DNA of 64,000 bases from Reticulascus tulasneorum (Eukaryota > Ascomycota > Sordariomycetes > Glomerellales > Reticulascaceae): contig LSAX01000003.1 of assembly GCA_001557505.1 (NCBI GenBank), positions 310,001 to 374,000 of the forward strand, written 5' to 3'. Below the pieces are notes generated by a model. That model had not been told where the DNA came from and did not search any database. It worked only from the letters and a program-made list of their open reading frames with translations. Position 1 is the first letter of the stretch. Every line of letters starts with the position of its first letter. A program made the position numbers and the translations under genes. Positions 1 through 13,100 of this stretch are shown piece after piece.

Positions 1-2635
1 CAACGTTCGCCTACTGTGCCAGCCATTCCGACCACGAACGTGGCTGGATATGTCCTTGCCCCAACACTTTCTGCATCTCGGATATCTCGTCACGTTGTGT
101 GATGGGATGAAATCTTGCGGTTTACTCCGCCGGCTCGTCGACCGGAACTACCCACGAGTAGTAACCGAATCGCAGGTGTTGCGGGGAGATTATCTAGGCC
201 GAAATGCAGGAAGTTCATCGCACGCTTGTCATATGCTACGATTGACTTCCTCCATTCATTCCCACTAGTTATTAGCATGGGCATGGAGAGATCACCAACG
301 TGTTTCGTCCCCGCCGGGCCCATGCCCTTCCCACCAACACGCGCAGGCTAGCGTGGAATAAAGGTGAGCTACGGCGCGGCTCATGGCGCCAACGCCTGGC
401 GAGCAAGGCGAGGTCTCACACCCAAACCCTGGCGCAAGCCATCATGTCTCTCCTTCTTTGCTTTTTCTTCTTCTCCCCAAGGGCCATCCCGTTGTGTCGG
501 TATTAGAGTTGGGTCCCTAAAACTCTAAGGGGTGTGAGACACTTCTTGTCCGCGAGGGAGCGCCAAGCGGCATGAAGCGAAGCGCATCCCCGCCTGATGC
601 CAGGGCACGCTCGCTGTGTGTTCGGGGCTCGGGCAAACTGAAAATAGGGCCCCAGGCAGACATGCAAGTCAGCTGATCGTTCAGCTTGAACCAAGATGCC
701 GCCCGCTCCATGTTCCAGATCGTGTGATGCTATGTTCGCCCCGGTAGGCCTCGTGATGACTGAGCTACGGGCGGCGGAGAACCAACTTCGGATCCGTAAA
801 GCCCGGCACAACTCAGTGCCCGACCGCCATTTCGTACCAATTCTGAGCAGATCATGTTGAGTGAGGTGCTATGTAGTAGTACAGACTAATTTACCAAGCT
901 GTCAGATGCCATCATCAGGATCCCAACACGAGAACATTGCTTTTCGATTCAATCCGTCGTTTCCAGTCTTGCAAATCAAGGCCTCACAGCCAAGCCACCA
1001 CATGTGGCCCACCACGCCTCGCCATAACGAGAATGAATATTCGCCAGCACACGCAGCCACGAGGTCATCGGATCCCTCTCACACGTCTCACCCCGTCGAG
1101 CAGATCTAAAAAAGCAAAGTCGCCGCCGCAGCAGGGGTTGGTAATTCAAGGCCTTGGTGGGGGGTTGTCTGTCATCCCTCAATCTCAAACCTGGAATCGG
1201 CGTCCTCACCGTCAGTCCATTGAACTAAGATCCCGCCTTCTCACCAAGACGATTGCAGCATAACACAGCGCTACGCAGAAACGTGCCCGGCTCACCTTGA
1301 GACCCCGACGATCCTTCGCTTGTGTGCCAGTCTCAAAGGGAAGCCTGACTGCCGTAAAACAAAAAGTTCTCTCCTCTTCCGACCTCCGACCTCTTCTACA
1401 GCCCTCCTCCCAGCTCGCATCATGCAGTTTCCCAAAGCCCTGGAACCCCGCCCCGAGCACGTCAATTGACCAATGGCTCTAGTCCAGTCCCTGGAGGCGT
1501 TCAGCTGTCACTGTGTCTTCGCTCCTTAACTTCGTCGTCTTATTGCAGCACCATCGGCTACGGTCCTCAACTCATGGATGACTCCGATCAAGAATTGTTC
1601 GATTCCTAGATCTCGCTTACAAGTAAATGTGACCCCACAGCAAGGGCTGTTGTGATTGACGTGCAGAAGGGGGCTGACGATGAGGCCTTCCTAACATCCT
1701 AAGGATCGATTCTTGATCCGCTGATATGAGCTGGGCTAGCCTGGATCCTGTGTCTTCCCAACCCTAGCCCAACCCCAGCCATGCGGGTGTGTCAAATCAT
1801 TGAGCACAGTCCCGCTGTCAAACACGTCAAAGTCCCGCTGTCTCAACTTCCCACAATTCCACTTACGTTCCAAGCTCTCGTGCCATGAGTGATCTCCGAA
1901 GCCTTTCCTTTCCACCCAGGTTTTTTGGAGTTTTGGGACAAGGGCAGTCGGCAGACCGACGCTTGCAAACTCGCAGCGTCGCATCGTTCTTCAAGACGCA
2001 CTGCGACATAGCGGCCAGGGTACCCAATCCGGCAGTTACTCGAATCCGGCCTACCCCTGAGGATTGGCCGTTAGCCTTTCGCGGATCCGGTGCAAAGACA
2101 TCCGGATCTTATCGCGCGAGCTATTTCCTTTGAGTTTGACCGCTGCATCGGCTCCTTACCGAGGCGGGACACCACAATTAGAAGGGAACAGGCTTTGATC
2201 AGGATCACTGGACGAAAGACATGATCTGACGTGTGGCACGAGCTTGGAACTGGTGCCCAGCTTTGAAGAGCCAATTCTTCCCGCTGCATAGAAACATCTT
2301 AGCCCTCTGACGCTTGGAATGGGAATAATAAGTCTCGGGTTTGAGCCGATTACAATAAAAGAATTATATCCACTGACCTTGCCAGATAGTTGGATTATCA
2401 ACTTGGAAACGGTTACTGGGGAAGTGAGGAGAGTGCAGATTGCTTACTAGAGTCGTATTGAACTCGTTTTGAATATGCTCTTTCAAAGCCTGGGGAATTT
2501 TATTTTGGTTTGAATCAAGCGTAGATGACTAGACACATCCTTGTTCGACGATTTGATTCATCTAAAAGCCAAGTGCTTTTCACCCCTATCCCCTCTATGC
2601 CAATGTTGTCCACTTCTACTATACAAGCGTGCTGT
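1..2635. other. Intergenic, no gene seen
   Basis: I see no ORF with recognisable domains or a plausible spliced model here. The stretch lies downstream of sec18 and contains only short random frames. A tRNA-like D-arm and T-arm resemblance on the minus strand near 1180-1235 does not fold properly and was rejected. Confidence 0.6.
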
Positions 2636-5198
2636 CTAATCCACCGCGACATTAGATGCCATGGCCCCCATGATCCTATTCGAAAAACTTTCCAACATGT
2701 TCGCATCCCCACGAGCCGCCTCGACCCGTGATTCCTCCAGGCATTCCAGGACCGTCTTGATCCCGAGACCCACATGATCCGACCCGGTATCTTGCCGGAC
2801 GGTGTTGATGACTTCGTTGATGTCTGTCTGCGCAAAGGCCTGACTCTCCGACAGCACGCTCGCGAGCTCTCGCGTATTTGTGATGGCCGGAACGGGGATC
2901 TGTCGGCGGAAGAGCTTCATGAGGTTGAGCATCTTCAAGACTGTGAGCTCTGATGTCGTCACAAAGATGAGCAGTCGGCGACCCTGGGATATGTTAGCGT
3001 GGTCATTGCGTCAAAGAAGGAGGAAAGCTTACTTTTGGAGGTTGTGACTGGATGAGTGACATCAAACGGTCGAGGATCGTATTGGAGAAACGAGGACCGA
3101 TGGGATTCCACTCAATCAACTGCTCAAAGTTGTCGAGAATAAGAATGCTCAACGGTGACTTGTAGGCGTCCGCGAAGACCTTGGACAGGTAATCTTTCTT
3201 TCCAAATTCGTCCCTGTATGGGGTAAGATTCTGGGGCGAGATAAGCTTGACGAATGGATACTCCGAGAGTATGGAGATATGTGCGGCCATGGCTGTCTTT
3301 CCAGACTCGGATGGCCCATGGAATAAAACGGCCATTCTGTCGAGGACTTGGGAGTCCTTGAGCGTGTTGACGTAGCCCATGCCCGTCCGGATAATGTCGT
3401 CAATATGCCGGCTGTAGTGGATGATGCCCATGCTGACGGACCGCTCTAGCTCGTCCTCGGAGACACCATAGGCGGGCTTGACTTCTGTCAGGGCCGACAG
3501 GAAATCCTCCATCTTGATCTTCATCGACGCAACGTCGGACTTCATCTTTGCGAGCTGTCCGACCTCGGTGTGGCGGTTGAAGGCGAACGAGGTTGCTGCC
3601 TTAACGACACCGGCAATTTCGGCGCCGGAGTAGTTCTTGGTCTGCGCGGCAATCAGGTCGATGTCGACGGCAGGGTCCATAATGTCGTTGTCTCGCATCT
3701 TGGCCGTGTGGATTAGAAGGATTTCCTTCCGTCCATCCTCGTCCGGCAGACCAATCTCTAGCTGAACCTCCAATCGACCGGGGCGAAGCAGAGCCTCGTC
3801 GATCATGTCCTTGCGATTCGTCATACCGATGAGGAGAATATTATTGAGCTGGTCCACACCATCGAGCTTCGTGAGTAGCTGATTGACTACGCTGTCCCCG
3901 ACGCCGGTGCCTCCGCCCGCGCCGGAACCTCTCTGTTTGCAGACGGCGTCCAGCTCGTCGAAGATGATGATGTGAAGGCCGCTCTCGTCGCCCTTTTCTT
4001 TGTACTCCTTCTCCGCATCCGCAAACATCTTTCGCACGTTTTCTTCCGACTGGCCCACAAATTTGTTCAGAATTTCTGGCCCATTGATAATCTTGGGCTC
4101 TCTGGCGTTCAGCATCTTGCCGATCTGCCGCGCAATCAAGGTCTTTCCCGTTCCCGGGGGGCCGAAGAGCAGAATTCCTTTGACGTGCTGAATTCCGAGC
4201 TTCTCTACAAGGCGGGGTGGGAACACGCGAGAGGCAAAGGCTCGGCGAAAGATGGTCGAGAACTCACCGCCCAAACCGCCGATGCCCATGTCTTCAAACT
4301 TGAAGTCCGGCGCGATGATGGCGTTGGTGTTACCCCTATGCGCCGAGGCTTTGAGATTCATCTCGACGCCGGGCGCCTTAAAGAAATTTATTTTCGTCTC
4401 GGTGGTTAGGATGCCGCGGGCGGTCGGCTCCCTCAACGAGGTAGATCCGCCATCTCCTGACATGCCTAGGTCCACAAGACCCACGGTCTTGATGACTATG
4501 AGAAGCGGCACGTTGTTGACATCCATCACAATGCGCTCACCTGGCGCCAAGATCTGGTTCTGGTAAGTCCTTGTGAAGCGAGGAGAAAGGTCGTCCTCGT
4601 CGTAGGCGGCCGAGGAGGTCCTCTTTGCGGAGGCGAAACTGAGCTCGACGTCCACCGACCCCAAATAGGCCTGGCTCCCTTGGCCGAAAGGATTGTATAG
4701 CTCTCCAGTAAACTGGTCCATCATGCCAATGCGGCACCATGTCCGCTGGGGATCCGACAAGCTGATCGTCCCTGGCTGGAAGCCTTGAACGGGGCGTGCG
4801 CTCACGACGTACTCCCCGCGCGGTTCGCCGCCGCGGATCTTGATGTATAGATCGGAGCCGTCTGGGTTCGGGGGAAAGTCCATCGGTGATACGGCGCACA
4901 CATTCTGGTATATCAGCTGCGATTGCAGCGTCTTGTCTTGTACCTTGCCGACCGTGAGAGGCACTTGGCGACCACCCCCACCACCCCCTCCCTGTCCTCG
5001 CCCCGGCGACATTGGCGTCTTCTCGTATGTCCTCGGATAGCCAGGGGATCGTTGGGGTTGATCGGGAGCGCCGCCCCCGTAGCTCTGATAGGATTCCCGT
5101 GGTGGTGGCGCTGGAGGCATATCGCGTCCGGGCATCGCTCGTGGGTTCGCCCCAGGTAAGCCCATGCGGCCTTGACCGAAAGGCGGGGCTCTCGACAT
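2636..5198 (-). CDS. sec18: Vesicular-fusion ATPase Sec18/NSF
   Basis: NSF-type AAA+ ATPase that disassembles SNARE complexes after membrane fusion, working with the SNAP adaptor Sec17 on Golgi, ER and vacuole membranes. The model has two exons (3033-5198 and 2636-2983 on the minus strand) with a 49-nt intron (donor GTAAGC, acceptor CAG), giving 837 aa. A Gly/Pro-rich N-terminal leader (about 95 aa) precedes the NSF N-domain. D1 carries Walker A GPPGTGKT and Walker B IIIFDELDAV. D2 carries Walker A GPSESGKT and the degenerate Walker B ILILDNFEQL, as expected for the D2 domain that drives hexamerisation. The intron removes the tail of D2 from the first frame, and the second exon resumes at GRRLLIFVTTSE. 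The start is the ATG at 5198; an upstream in-frame TTG is not a start. It is longer than yeast Sec18 because of the leader. It is divergent from the LENG1-like gene, with about 460 bp between the two starts. Confidence 0.97.
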
Positions 5199-5656
5199 GT
5201 TCAAGGTTGTGGTTTAAGGAACAAATGCGAAAGGTGGGTTTCTTGTGGTACACCAAGTCCTGTCGAAGAGCAGAAGGGAGTGTTTAAGTAGACAGGTTGT
5301 GAGTTCAGAAGGCAGCAGTGTAAGATGTGTTCTTTGGAGATGTTGAAGTCGTGGATGGATGGTGAGTCGCAGGGGTGTTTCGTAAGTGCATGTGGCCCCG
5401 ATGGGGTTTAGCGTGCGGATTACAGGTGCCTTACCCAACTACCTGGAAACGGAAGTGTTAGAAGAGTACTTTAAGAGTAACTTGAATGATCGCAGAATCA
5501 GAGTAGCGCCTTAAGACATAGCTGGGCCCCTCACCCCACCATGATGTCAGGTTCTTTCCCTTACAAAACATTACCAACCTGTCCATTTGCATCCACACTA
5601 CGCCTTGGGCGGCTTTTCCTGGCGACTGGAGTGTGCGAGTCCCACCACTTTCCATC
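5199..5656. promoter_or_regulatory. Bidirectional promoter region, sec18 / LENG1-like
   Basis: About 460 bp separates the two divergent start codons and no other gene fits. It must hold both 5' UTRs and a shared or back-to-back promoter. I see no canonical TATA box, which suits two housekeeping genes. Confidence 0.5.
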
Positions 5657-6666
5657 ATGCCTCTGTAAGCAACCTTCTCCTCCCCTTATGCAGCCGGCGA
5701 CGTACTAACCATATCAGACATTTGCTAGGCAAGAAATCATGGAACGTCTACAATACCGACAATGTCGAGCGTGTCCGCCGCGATGAGGCAGCTGCGAAGG
5801 CTAAGGAGGAGGCGGAGGAGCAGCGCATGCAAGAAATCGATGCGGAACGACGACTAGCCATCCTCCGCGGCGAGGAGCCGCCCCCTCTACCAGCTGCTGA
5901 AGAGCCCGCCGAGGAGGGCGTGCAGCCTCGGGATCACATCCCGGGCAGGGAGCGCAAGAAGCGCAAGCGCACCGGAGAAGACGACACGGACTTCGAGCTG
6001 CGCGTCGCCAAAGAGCGCTCCGCTGTCGTCCAGACGGCAAATGATAACCTCCGCAAGACGAGCAGCGCGCCGATCGTTGACCGCCTCGGTCACATCGACC
6101 TCATCGGCGACGAGCGCAGGCACAAGTCAGGCAAGAACGAAGAGGCGGAGAAGGAAAAGGCCAAGAAGAAGAAGGAGTACGAAGACCAGTTTACCATGCG
6201 CTTCACCAATGCTGCAGGCAAGGAGGGACTGCAGGGGCCATGGTACGTCAAGGCGGATGCCGGCACGGCACCAGCCGACTTGGAAATCCCAGGCAAAGAC
6301 GTCTGGGGCAATGAAGATCCCGGAAGGAGGAAACGGGAGGCCCAAAGAGCTGTGACGAATGATCCCCTAGCGATGATGAAGAGTGGCGCAGCCAGGGTGC
6401 GGGAGGTGAAGAAAGAGAGGCTGAAGGCACAGGAGGAGAGGGAGAGGGAGCTGAAGCAGCTGCGAAAAGAGGAGCGGCGGCGAGAGAGGAGGGCGAAGGA
6501 AGAAGAGGAGTCTAGCAGGCACCGTTACAGAAGGCGAGATGACAAGACACACGATAAGGACAGGCGACCTCGAGACGAAGGAAGTAGTCGAAGGCTTGAT
6601 AGGTCGCCGAGACGCAGCGATGAAGACCACAGACATCGGCGACACCAGCAGAAATTAGTACCTTAA
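5657..6666 (+). CDS. LENG1-like protein with CIR N-terminal domain
   Basis: Highly charged 318-aa protein of the LENG1 family, nuclear and probably linked to pre-mRNA splicing; the role is inferred from relatives that share the CIR_N domain. The ORF appears to start upstream, but the correct model uses a tiny first exon (5657-5664, coding Met-Pro and two bases of Leu), a 53-nt intron (donor GTAAGC, branch CTAAC, acceptor CAG at 5717) and exon 2 (5718-6666). Splicing gives the conserved N-terminus MPLHLLGKKSW, which matches the LENG1 pattern of KKSW, then N-DNV, then RVRRDEA. Residues 5-50 form the CIR_N helix. The rest is Lys/Glu/Arg-rich coiled coil, ending in an Arg/Asp/Ser-rich tail of RS type. 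It converges with the subtilase gene, with 105 bp between their ends. Confidence 0.85.
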
Positions 6667-6771
6667 GATACCCAGATCACGAAATATCTACAAATGAACT
6701 AAATAAACCCACACCATTTTCAACTATCCTTAATTTTGGATATCCTCCAAGATGTCCCGTCCAATCTCCTC

Positions 6772-9700
6772 TCATTCCAAAGGAAGTACGGCGAATGCCT
6801 TCGTGTATGTGTCCCAATTATCAGAGTTCTGGGGTATTCCGAATGGGGCGAGAACGGCAAACCGCATCCTAGACACGCAAGGGTCAGTCAGTCACGCGCA
6901 CTTCCGGTCCGCCGAGAGAAAGGGGGAGGCTCACCAGTAATCGCCGGGAGCGATCCTTGATCCGTTGGCAAGGTTGCCGAGCCACCAATACTCCTGATTG
7001 TAGCTGCCCTGCCCGCTACGCGGGAGGTTTGTGAGCGGGAACGACACGGTCATATTCCCGTTGCCATCCTCGGGGTCGAAGATGTATTGCTCGGCGGAGT
7101 AGAGGAACGAGGTCGCGGATCCCACGTAGCCGTCCTTGCCGATGACGGGGGGATATGACCAGTCCCGCTCAACCCAGTCAGAGTCAAATATCTGGCTTTG
7201 TTAGTCGCGGTCCATGACGGGCAAATTCACTACGTACATCCCACCGGAGCTCTTTGGATGCCCAGTTCGTGCGTGATTCCAGACGAGGAAAGTCTTGAGC
7301 GTAGTATGTGAGGTTGAAGGTCCAGCTTGGTCATTGTTATTCTCGCATTTTCTTTCCGGGGGTTGCTGACGGCCCAGATGACTTACTATGGCTTCTCATC
7401 GATGCTAAAGAATGGCCAATAGAACCCGGTGACCACGGTGGGATAAATGGAGCGGAAATTTTCTTTCTTCAACTCGCTCTTCAAGTCCGACGCGACACCT
7501 GCCACTTCAGTTAGCTGCGACTCGCCTGGTCTGACATGTATCTGAACCCACCAAAGTACGGCACAGATAGCTGCTCGTTGTTGGATCCGCTGATCAGGAT
7601 CTTGCCGCTGTAAGCGGGAATATTGGTCTGGCCCTCTGGATACATAAAGTTGAACCTGTGCTCAAAAGTCAGTCGCCGCACTCGCAACACGATGAACCCG
7701 CCACTCACTGCGCCTTCTTGGTCTGACCAGGCTTCACCTTGAATGTCCCTGATGGTAGCGTCACCTTAGGGACCATCTTGACGGGGAATAGTTCGAAAAA
7801 CATCTTGAACCGCGGGCTGTTCTGGACCTCCGGATCGTAATCCCACCACGTCTCGAAGCCGCCGGCGTCCTGGACCGCAAACTTGTAGGTGACGGTTTCC
7901 TCGCCATTATTGGTGATTTCGACGCTATGGTACCGACTGAAGTGACGCGTGTCGTTCAGCTCGAATCGTGCAAACGACAGAGCAGTGGTGTATTCAAGCA
8001 CCTACAAGATGTTAGCAACGACGCGGCACGCGCGACTGGCATTGATCGACTTACTTTCATGGCGTTAACGAGTCCGCTTCCAACCTGAGTCGGTGGAGCC
8101 CAGAAACCATAATCCGTCAGCGTAGCGCCGTCGGAAAAGGGAACGGAGGCGCCGCTTGAGACGATGCGCATGGCGAGGTCCTTAGCAAAGTCGGGTCCGT
8201 GGACATTGCGCCCTCCATATTGGCCGATGTAGAGCGCAGCAATACCAGCAACGTAGGGGCAGGCCATTGACGTTCCGCTGAGGATCGCATAGCCGTTCCC
8301 AGGATAGGTGCTGAAAATATTGCCACCCGGCGCGGCAATATCTGGCTTCAACGATAGGTCGTTTAGGCCGCCCCAGCTCGTGAAGTAACTGGCCTTACCG
8401 CCGGCTGAGTTGTACATGCCCACGTAGTTTGTGTTTGGGTCGAGGGAAAAGTCGCCTGTCACATTACCACCCGCCTTGTAAGTGCTGATGATGGCCTCGC
8501 CAGCAGCTTGCCCGACCATCCCCAAAACGGAGATATCTTGGTTGAACGACCACGGCGCCTCAATTGGATTCTCATCGTTGTATAGCATGATATACTTGGC
8601 GCCGTACGCCTCGAGGTTGGCCTGTTTGATGGAGTAGTCACATCCGCCACGGCGAACGAGCGGGATGGACTGTGATAGGTCCGGCGTGTCGGCAGGTAGA
8701 GGGTCGCACGCGTCGGCCAGAACGGACGTGTCCAGCGACAAGGGTACGATGGCCTGCCCCGAAATGCTGTTAGGAAAGGCTCTGTCCCAACCCGGCATGT
8801 AGGCAACCTCTGTCGTGTTGGAGAATCCGTCTAGGTTGAAGGTTGCCAGAAACGGCGGGGCGACAACCGTCGAGGCCTCAAGCGATGCGACTGCGAGGAC
8901 ATACTTGCCAGCCGCTCCGGAGGAGGAGAAGAACGTGCCTTCGATTCCACTGTTTCCCGCTGCAATCGTGACTAGGATCCCTTGCTCCACTAGACGGGAT
9001 GCCACGACGGCCCACGGAGTGTCCGCCCAGCCACTATCGCTACCGACACTGCAAGTGATAATGTCGGCCTGCCGATTTGTTAGCAGTGTGGAGAGGCTAT
9101 ACTGGGAGCCCAACTTACCCCATCCTCATACGCCATCAAAAAGGCTTCGATTATAGTGTCCTCGTCTGTTCCATCCTTCATGATGTTAACGAGGGCCAGA
9201 TCCAAACCGGGTATGAACACTTACGATATTTCCAAATACTTTGTAAGACAGGATTGTAGCCTCTGGGGCGACGCCGACAAATCTGCTAGGCTCAGCCACA
9301 GATATCAAGGGGGAGTCGGGGGCTACCTACCCGTCGCCATTCGCGCCAACGATTCCTGCTACGTGCGTCCCGTGCCCGAGCACGTCGTAGGGGTCTGAGT
9401 CGGGAAGCTTCTCCGCCCCCGGGATTGGCCAGTCTATAAGTTACAGTCAGTACTCGATGAGGCTTTGAAAAACAGGAACTGGCGCGTACCGCTGTCTCCG
9501 ACAAAGTCATAACCGCCAGCAATCTTAAATCCCGGTCCGAATCCGCCCCCAAGCTAGTGATGTCAGCAAAGTTTGTCACTGTATAAGACATCGGGACTTA
9601 CGGCGGGGTGATCCCACTGTGTTCCGGTATCAACGATGGCCACGACGGCGCCTTTTCCGTAGATGCCGGCAGCATGAAGTTTATCGACACCCGTCCAGTT

Positions 9701-10135
9701 ATGGACCGTGTACGCGTACGCAGTAGCATCGTCACTGAAGGACTGCGTGGGAATATGGGGGGCGAGCTTGATCTTGTTGGAAGCCCAGGCCTTCGAGACA
9801 GACAGGATGGATTGGAAGGTGTCAACATTGTCAACCGAAGCTTCGACACTGATACCAGAGAAGATGTCCGAGTCGAACGTCTTGAGAACCTTGACGCCTT
9901 TGCGAGCACTGATCGTGCTGATCAAGTCTGCTTTGTTGATACCCTGCAAACAAGTTAGAAAGCGTCACTCGAAAGGCCGTGCCGACATGGGGTTTCCCAC
10001 CTCGGCAAATTCGATGATGTATCGCTTAGACAGGGTACTGGTGCTGTTAGAAGCTGGCGCAAATTCATCGCCACGGCTGGCCGCAAGACCGCTGCCCGCC
10101 AGCGACAATATTGACACGAACGTTGAAAGACGCAT
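6772..10135 (-). CDS. Secreted subtilisin-like serine protease (S8), 13 exons
   Basis: Extracellular endopeptidase of the S8 family, resembling minor extracellular protease Vpr with an inserted PA domain. Exons (minus): 10001-10135, 9602-9943, 9490-9553, 9331-9433, 9225-9285, 9119-9175, 8055-9068, 7709-8001, 7552-7655, 7387-7504, 7238-7325, 6935-7191, 6772-6868. The assembled frame is unbroken, 910 aa. A signal peptide (MRLSTFVSILSLAGSGLA) is followed by an inhibitor-I9-like propeptide. The catalytic triad is visible: Asp about 150 (AIVDTG), His about 201 (GHGTHVAG) and Ser about 521 (GTSMACPYVAG), with oxyanion Asn about 293 (AAGNSG). A PA-like insert lies around residues 340-460 and an Fn3-like/DUF1034-type C-terminal region follows. 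Twelve introns is unusually many for a fungal protease. A paralogue with matching exon lengths starts at 63293. Confidence 0.93.
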
Positions 10136-13100
10136 ATTGATCAAGACGGCCAGACAACTGATCTTGGAAGAGGCTCGGTAGTGCAGAGGCACGCCTGCCG
10201 CCTCTTACTTATGTCTGACATTGGATGCAGAGTAACACGAATAGAAGCTAGGTCTTTCGTCTGGGCGAATGAAGCGAGAGTGAATCCGGAAAGTCGATAA
10301 AAGACACCAGGTCCCAAAGAGCGTATAATTTGGGCAAGCAGATCTTCTACGAATACAATGGAGACCTTCATCGCATGGCCCCAAGTCCCAGCCATTCAAC
10401 CTAATCCGACCTGCCAAATGTAGGCTGGGCCATCATATATTCATCTGGACAATGAGCTAGCAGACTTCCATGGCGCGATTCAAGCTAGGGATTCATCGTG
10501 CATTCCCTGCCCATCGGTTCCGAAGATTATAAGATATGGCCCAAGGGCGATGGAAGCTTTCCAGGTCTTTTGAGTTGTTCGATATGGCACCGAGATAAGC
10601 TCCGCAAAAGATCCTGGGTAGTTTTATTTTTAGTATCGCAGGATCTATCTGGGCGGGGATATCCATTAAGCAGCCTGGCTTGGCTGCTATCCCTGCAACT
10701 TCTCGGACCTCACTTAATGTCTTTCAACCCACCATGACCCTAACAGCGACCGGTTCAGGGTCAACGCTTACCTATTGTGGCCCTTATTCACCGGTTAGGC
10801 AGGACTCCAGTGTGGAATTCTCGCTGATGAGTTGAACACCCAAATTTCGGGAGAAGTAGCCGGTGCTTGGCATCATGAGCCTCCAAAGGACCCGCCTTCA
10901 TTCCGATGGGCCGTCTGGAAAATTCCACGCATTGCGGGGATGCCTGCTTCCCAGCATGCTTCTTTGGGTTCCTTTGGTTTCGAAGGATCGTGAACCAGGT
11001 GCATTAGGCGATAAGAACGCAGCCATGGCGCCTTGGAGAGGAGAAAATGACACATGGGATCATTAAACTTCAGGAACGTCGGGAGTTCCAAGTTTACCAC
11101 CCACGATAGTATTTCACCGCTCCAGCCTGAATGTGGGTACAAGAAAGCTGCTTAAGACTTGGTAACAAAGAATGCTAAACTACCTCGATATAAAAACGAT
11201 TATTCACCATGCCAAATGTATATGCGGGATGTTGGCCGAAAGAAGGCCAAATAAGGTATACGGTACTATGCAATCTATGATCTTACTTCCATAGCTTGCA
11301 AGGAACGAATCTGAGACCAGCCCGAGGAACTAGATCTATGCTGGGGAGCCAGGTCCGAGCACTTGCTCTCCTGACCAGCACGTGTACAGCGTCCAAACTG
11401 GCCTTTTGACGACTAAGTTCACAAATCGTAGTTCAGTTGCATTTTGCGGGGTCAAAGCCCTCTCTTGTCTGAGACTTCTCGAGGCATGATAAAGATGTGA
11501 TGTAGACATCGCAGACTCACATTCGACGCTACAGAAGCTCGCAAGATTCGCTGCCCTTACAAAACGCGGGTATGCAGCGACTTGCTGTGAGAAGAAACTC
11601 AAGGGCCGCAGTACGCAAAGTGGTTGCTTGCTGAACAGCCCTATACATCGCGCTTGACAATTGTAGCATGGCGGACTGGGAGGGGGCGCCCTGAGAGCCT
11701 GGTTCCCTAGAAATCACGGATGGTTGAACAGCACACCTTCACACTTCGTCTATCTCATCGAAGAAGACCTGCGTCTGGCCCAGATGGGCAACTAAGGCTC
11801 ATTTCCGATTATCCCGGGTCAGTGAAAGGAAAAGAGACTGGAGCGAGACCATGGGCAAGAGCTACGAGAGTTAGCGGGCTTGTTCAACAGCGGTTGAGTG
11901 GACTTGGCAGACCAATGCAATAGAATTTCTTTCGGAGCTGAACAAGCGGTTCTCCGATGGCTGAAATTAGAGAGCGCAGCACCGCCACGGGCGAATGGCA
12001 GTGATTCAAGGTTGTTGGCGATGGGTTGGGATTTGGGTCTAGATCTTGGTAGGCATAATCTGTACACGAGCAAGATATCTGGGAACAGAGAGGTAAAGTA
12101 TTGCCCGAGGCACAGACAATGAGCGTTTGTAACCTTGCCGTGTCTTCATTGGGGTTGGGCTGGCTGTTTCCTCAATTTGATCGTCAAGAGACTCATCTCG
12201 GTTTACCATGGCTGGGAGTCCCGGTGAAAAATTGTTTCCTTTGGAACCAACCCTGTCGCGTCATATTCACGCCTAAAGGTCAAGCAGAAGTTCCTCACGA
12301 TCTCCCAAATGAAACTACAGCAAAGCCGGGCGTAATATGCAGCCTCGGACTCTCGGTACGTCGGGGGCTGCAGATTCCCAAGACAAATTCCCCACATATG
12401 CGGCAGTGGCGGAGCAAGGCGGGATGGAGGGTGTGCAAATTATCGGCGCGGTTGAGGGTAGTCAGTCGTCCAGTCAGCTGCCTTAGTGGCCAAAGTCCAT
12501 CCGCTACGGCTCCGTATTTCGCAAAGGAAGAGGTTTCGGAATATCTAGGGTTAGGGAGGCGTTGACGCCTGAGAGCTGAGGAAGAATACACGCTGGGATT
12601 TTGTGAGCATGGCTCAGCGAGGTGGCCAATTTGGAAGGATTCTCGAAGGCTTCGATGGCTGAGCGACGGTTAAGATGGATAGGCAGATGATGATGATCTG
12701 TCCCACTCGAGATCCGCTTGTCCATGACTGCCGCCCAGGCCACTGGTCTGACAAGTCTAATTCTCTCGGCGCATGTGACGAGCCCTCGTGGTTTTGAGGC
12801 CCCTCTTGGAGATCCGAATTACGCTTGCATCTTCCATCCCCATAGCAGATCTCTAATCTCATCCATATCCGGAGGAACGAGGTCTGCCGATTGAGGCTAT
12901 GCAAAGTCACGTTGGCCGGCCTCATCGCCAACAGCCCGACCAAGGAGGGCGGAGGTGAATGGTGAGTGGTGGTCTGCCTAGGTTAGGCGTTCAGGGCTCT
13001 CTGAGCCTTTCCCCTTTTGGGATCAAGGTAAGACGGCGCTATTCGATGGGCAGCTCTGCCAAAGATGGGAGATTCCAAATGGACGCAAAAGTCATGATGT

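Noticed and set aside
1180..1235. tRNA-like sequence on the minus strand (D-arm- and T-arm-like words)
   Set aside because: The acceptor, anticodon and T stems do not pair, and the B box is poor. Not supportable as a tRNA.
3972..4409. Plus-strand frames antisense to sec18
   Set aside because: Shadow of the GC-rich coding strand of sec18.
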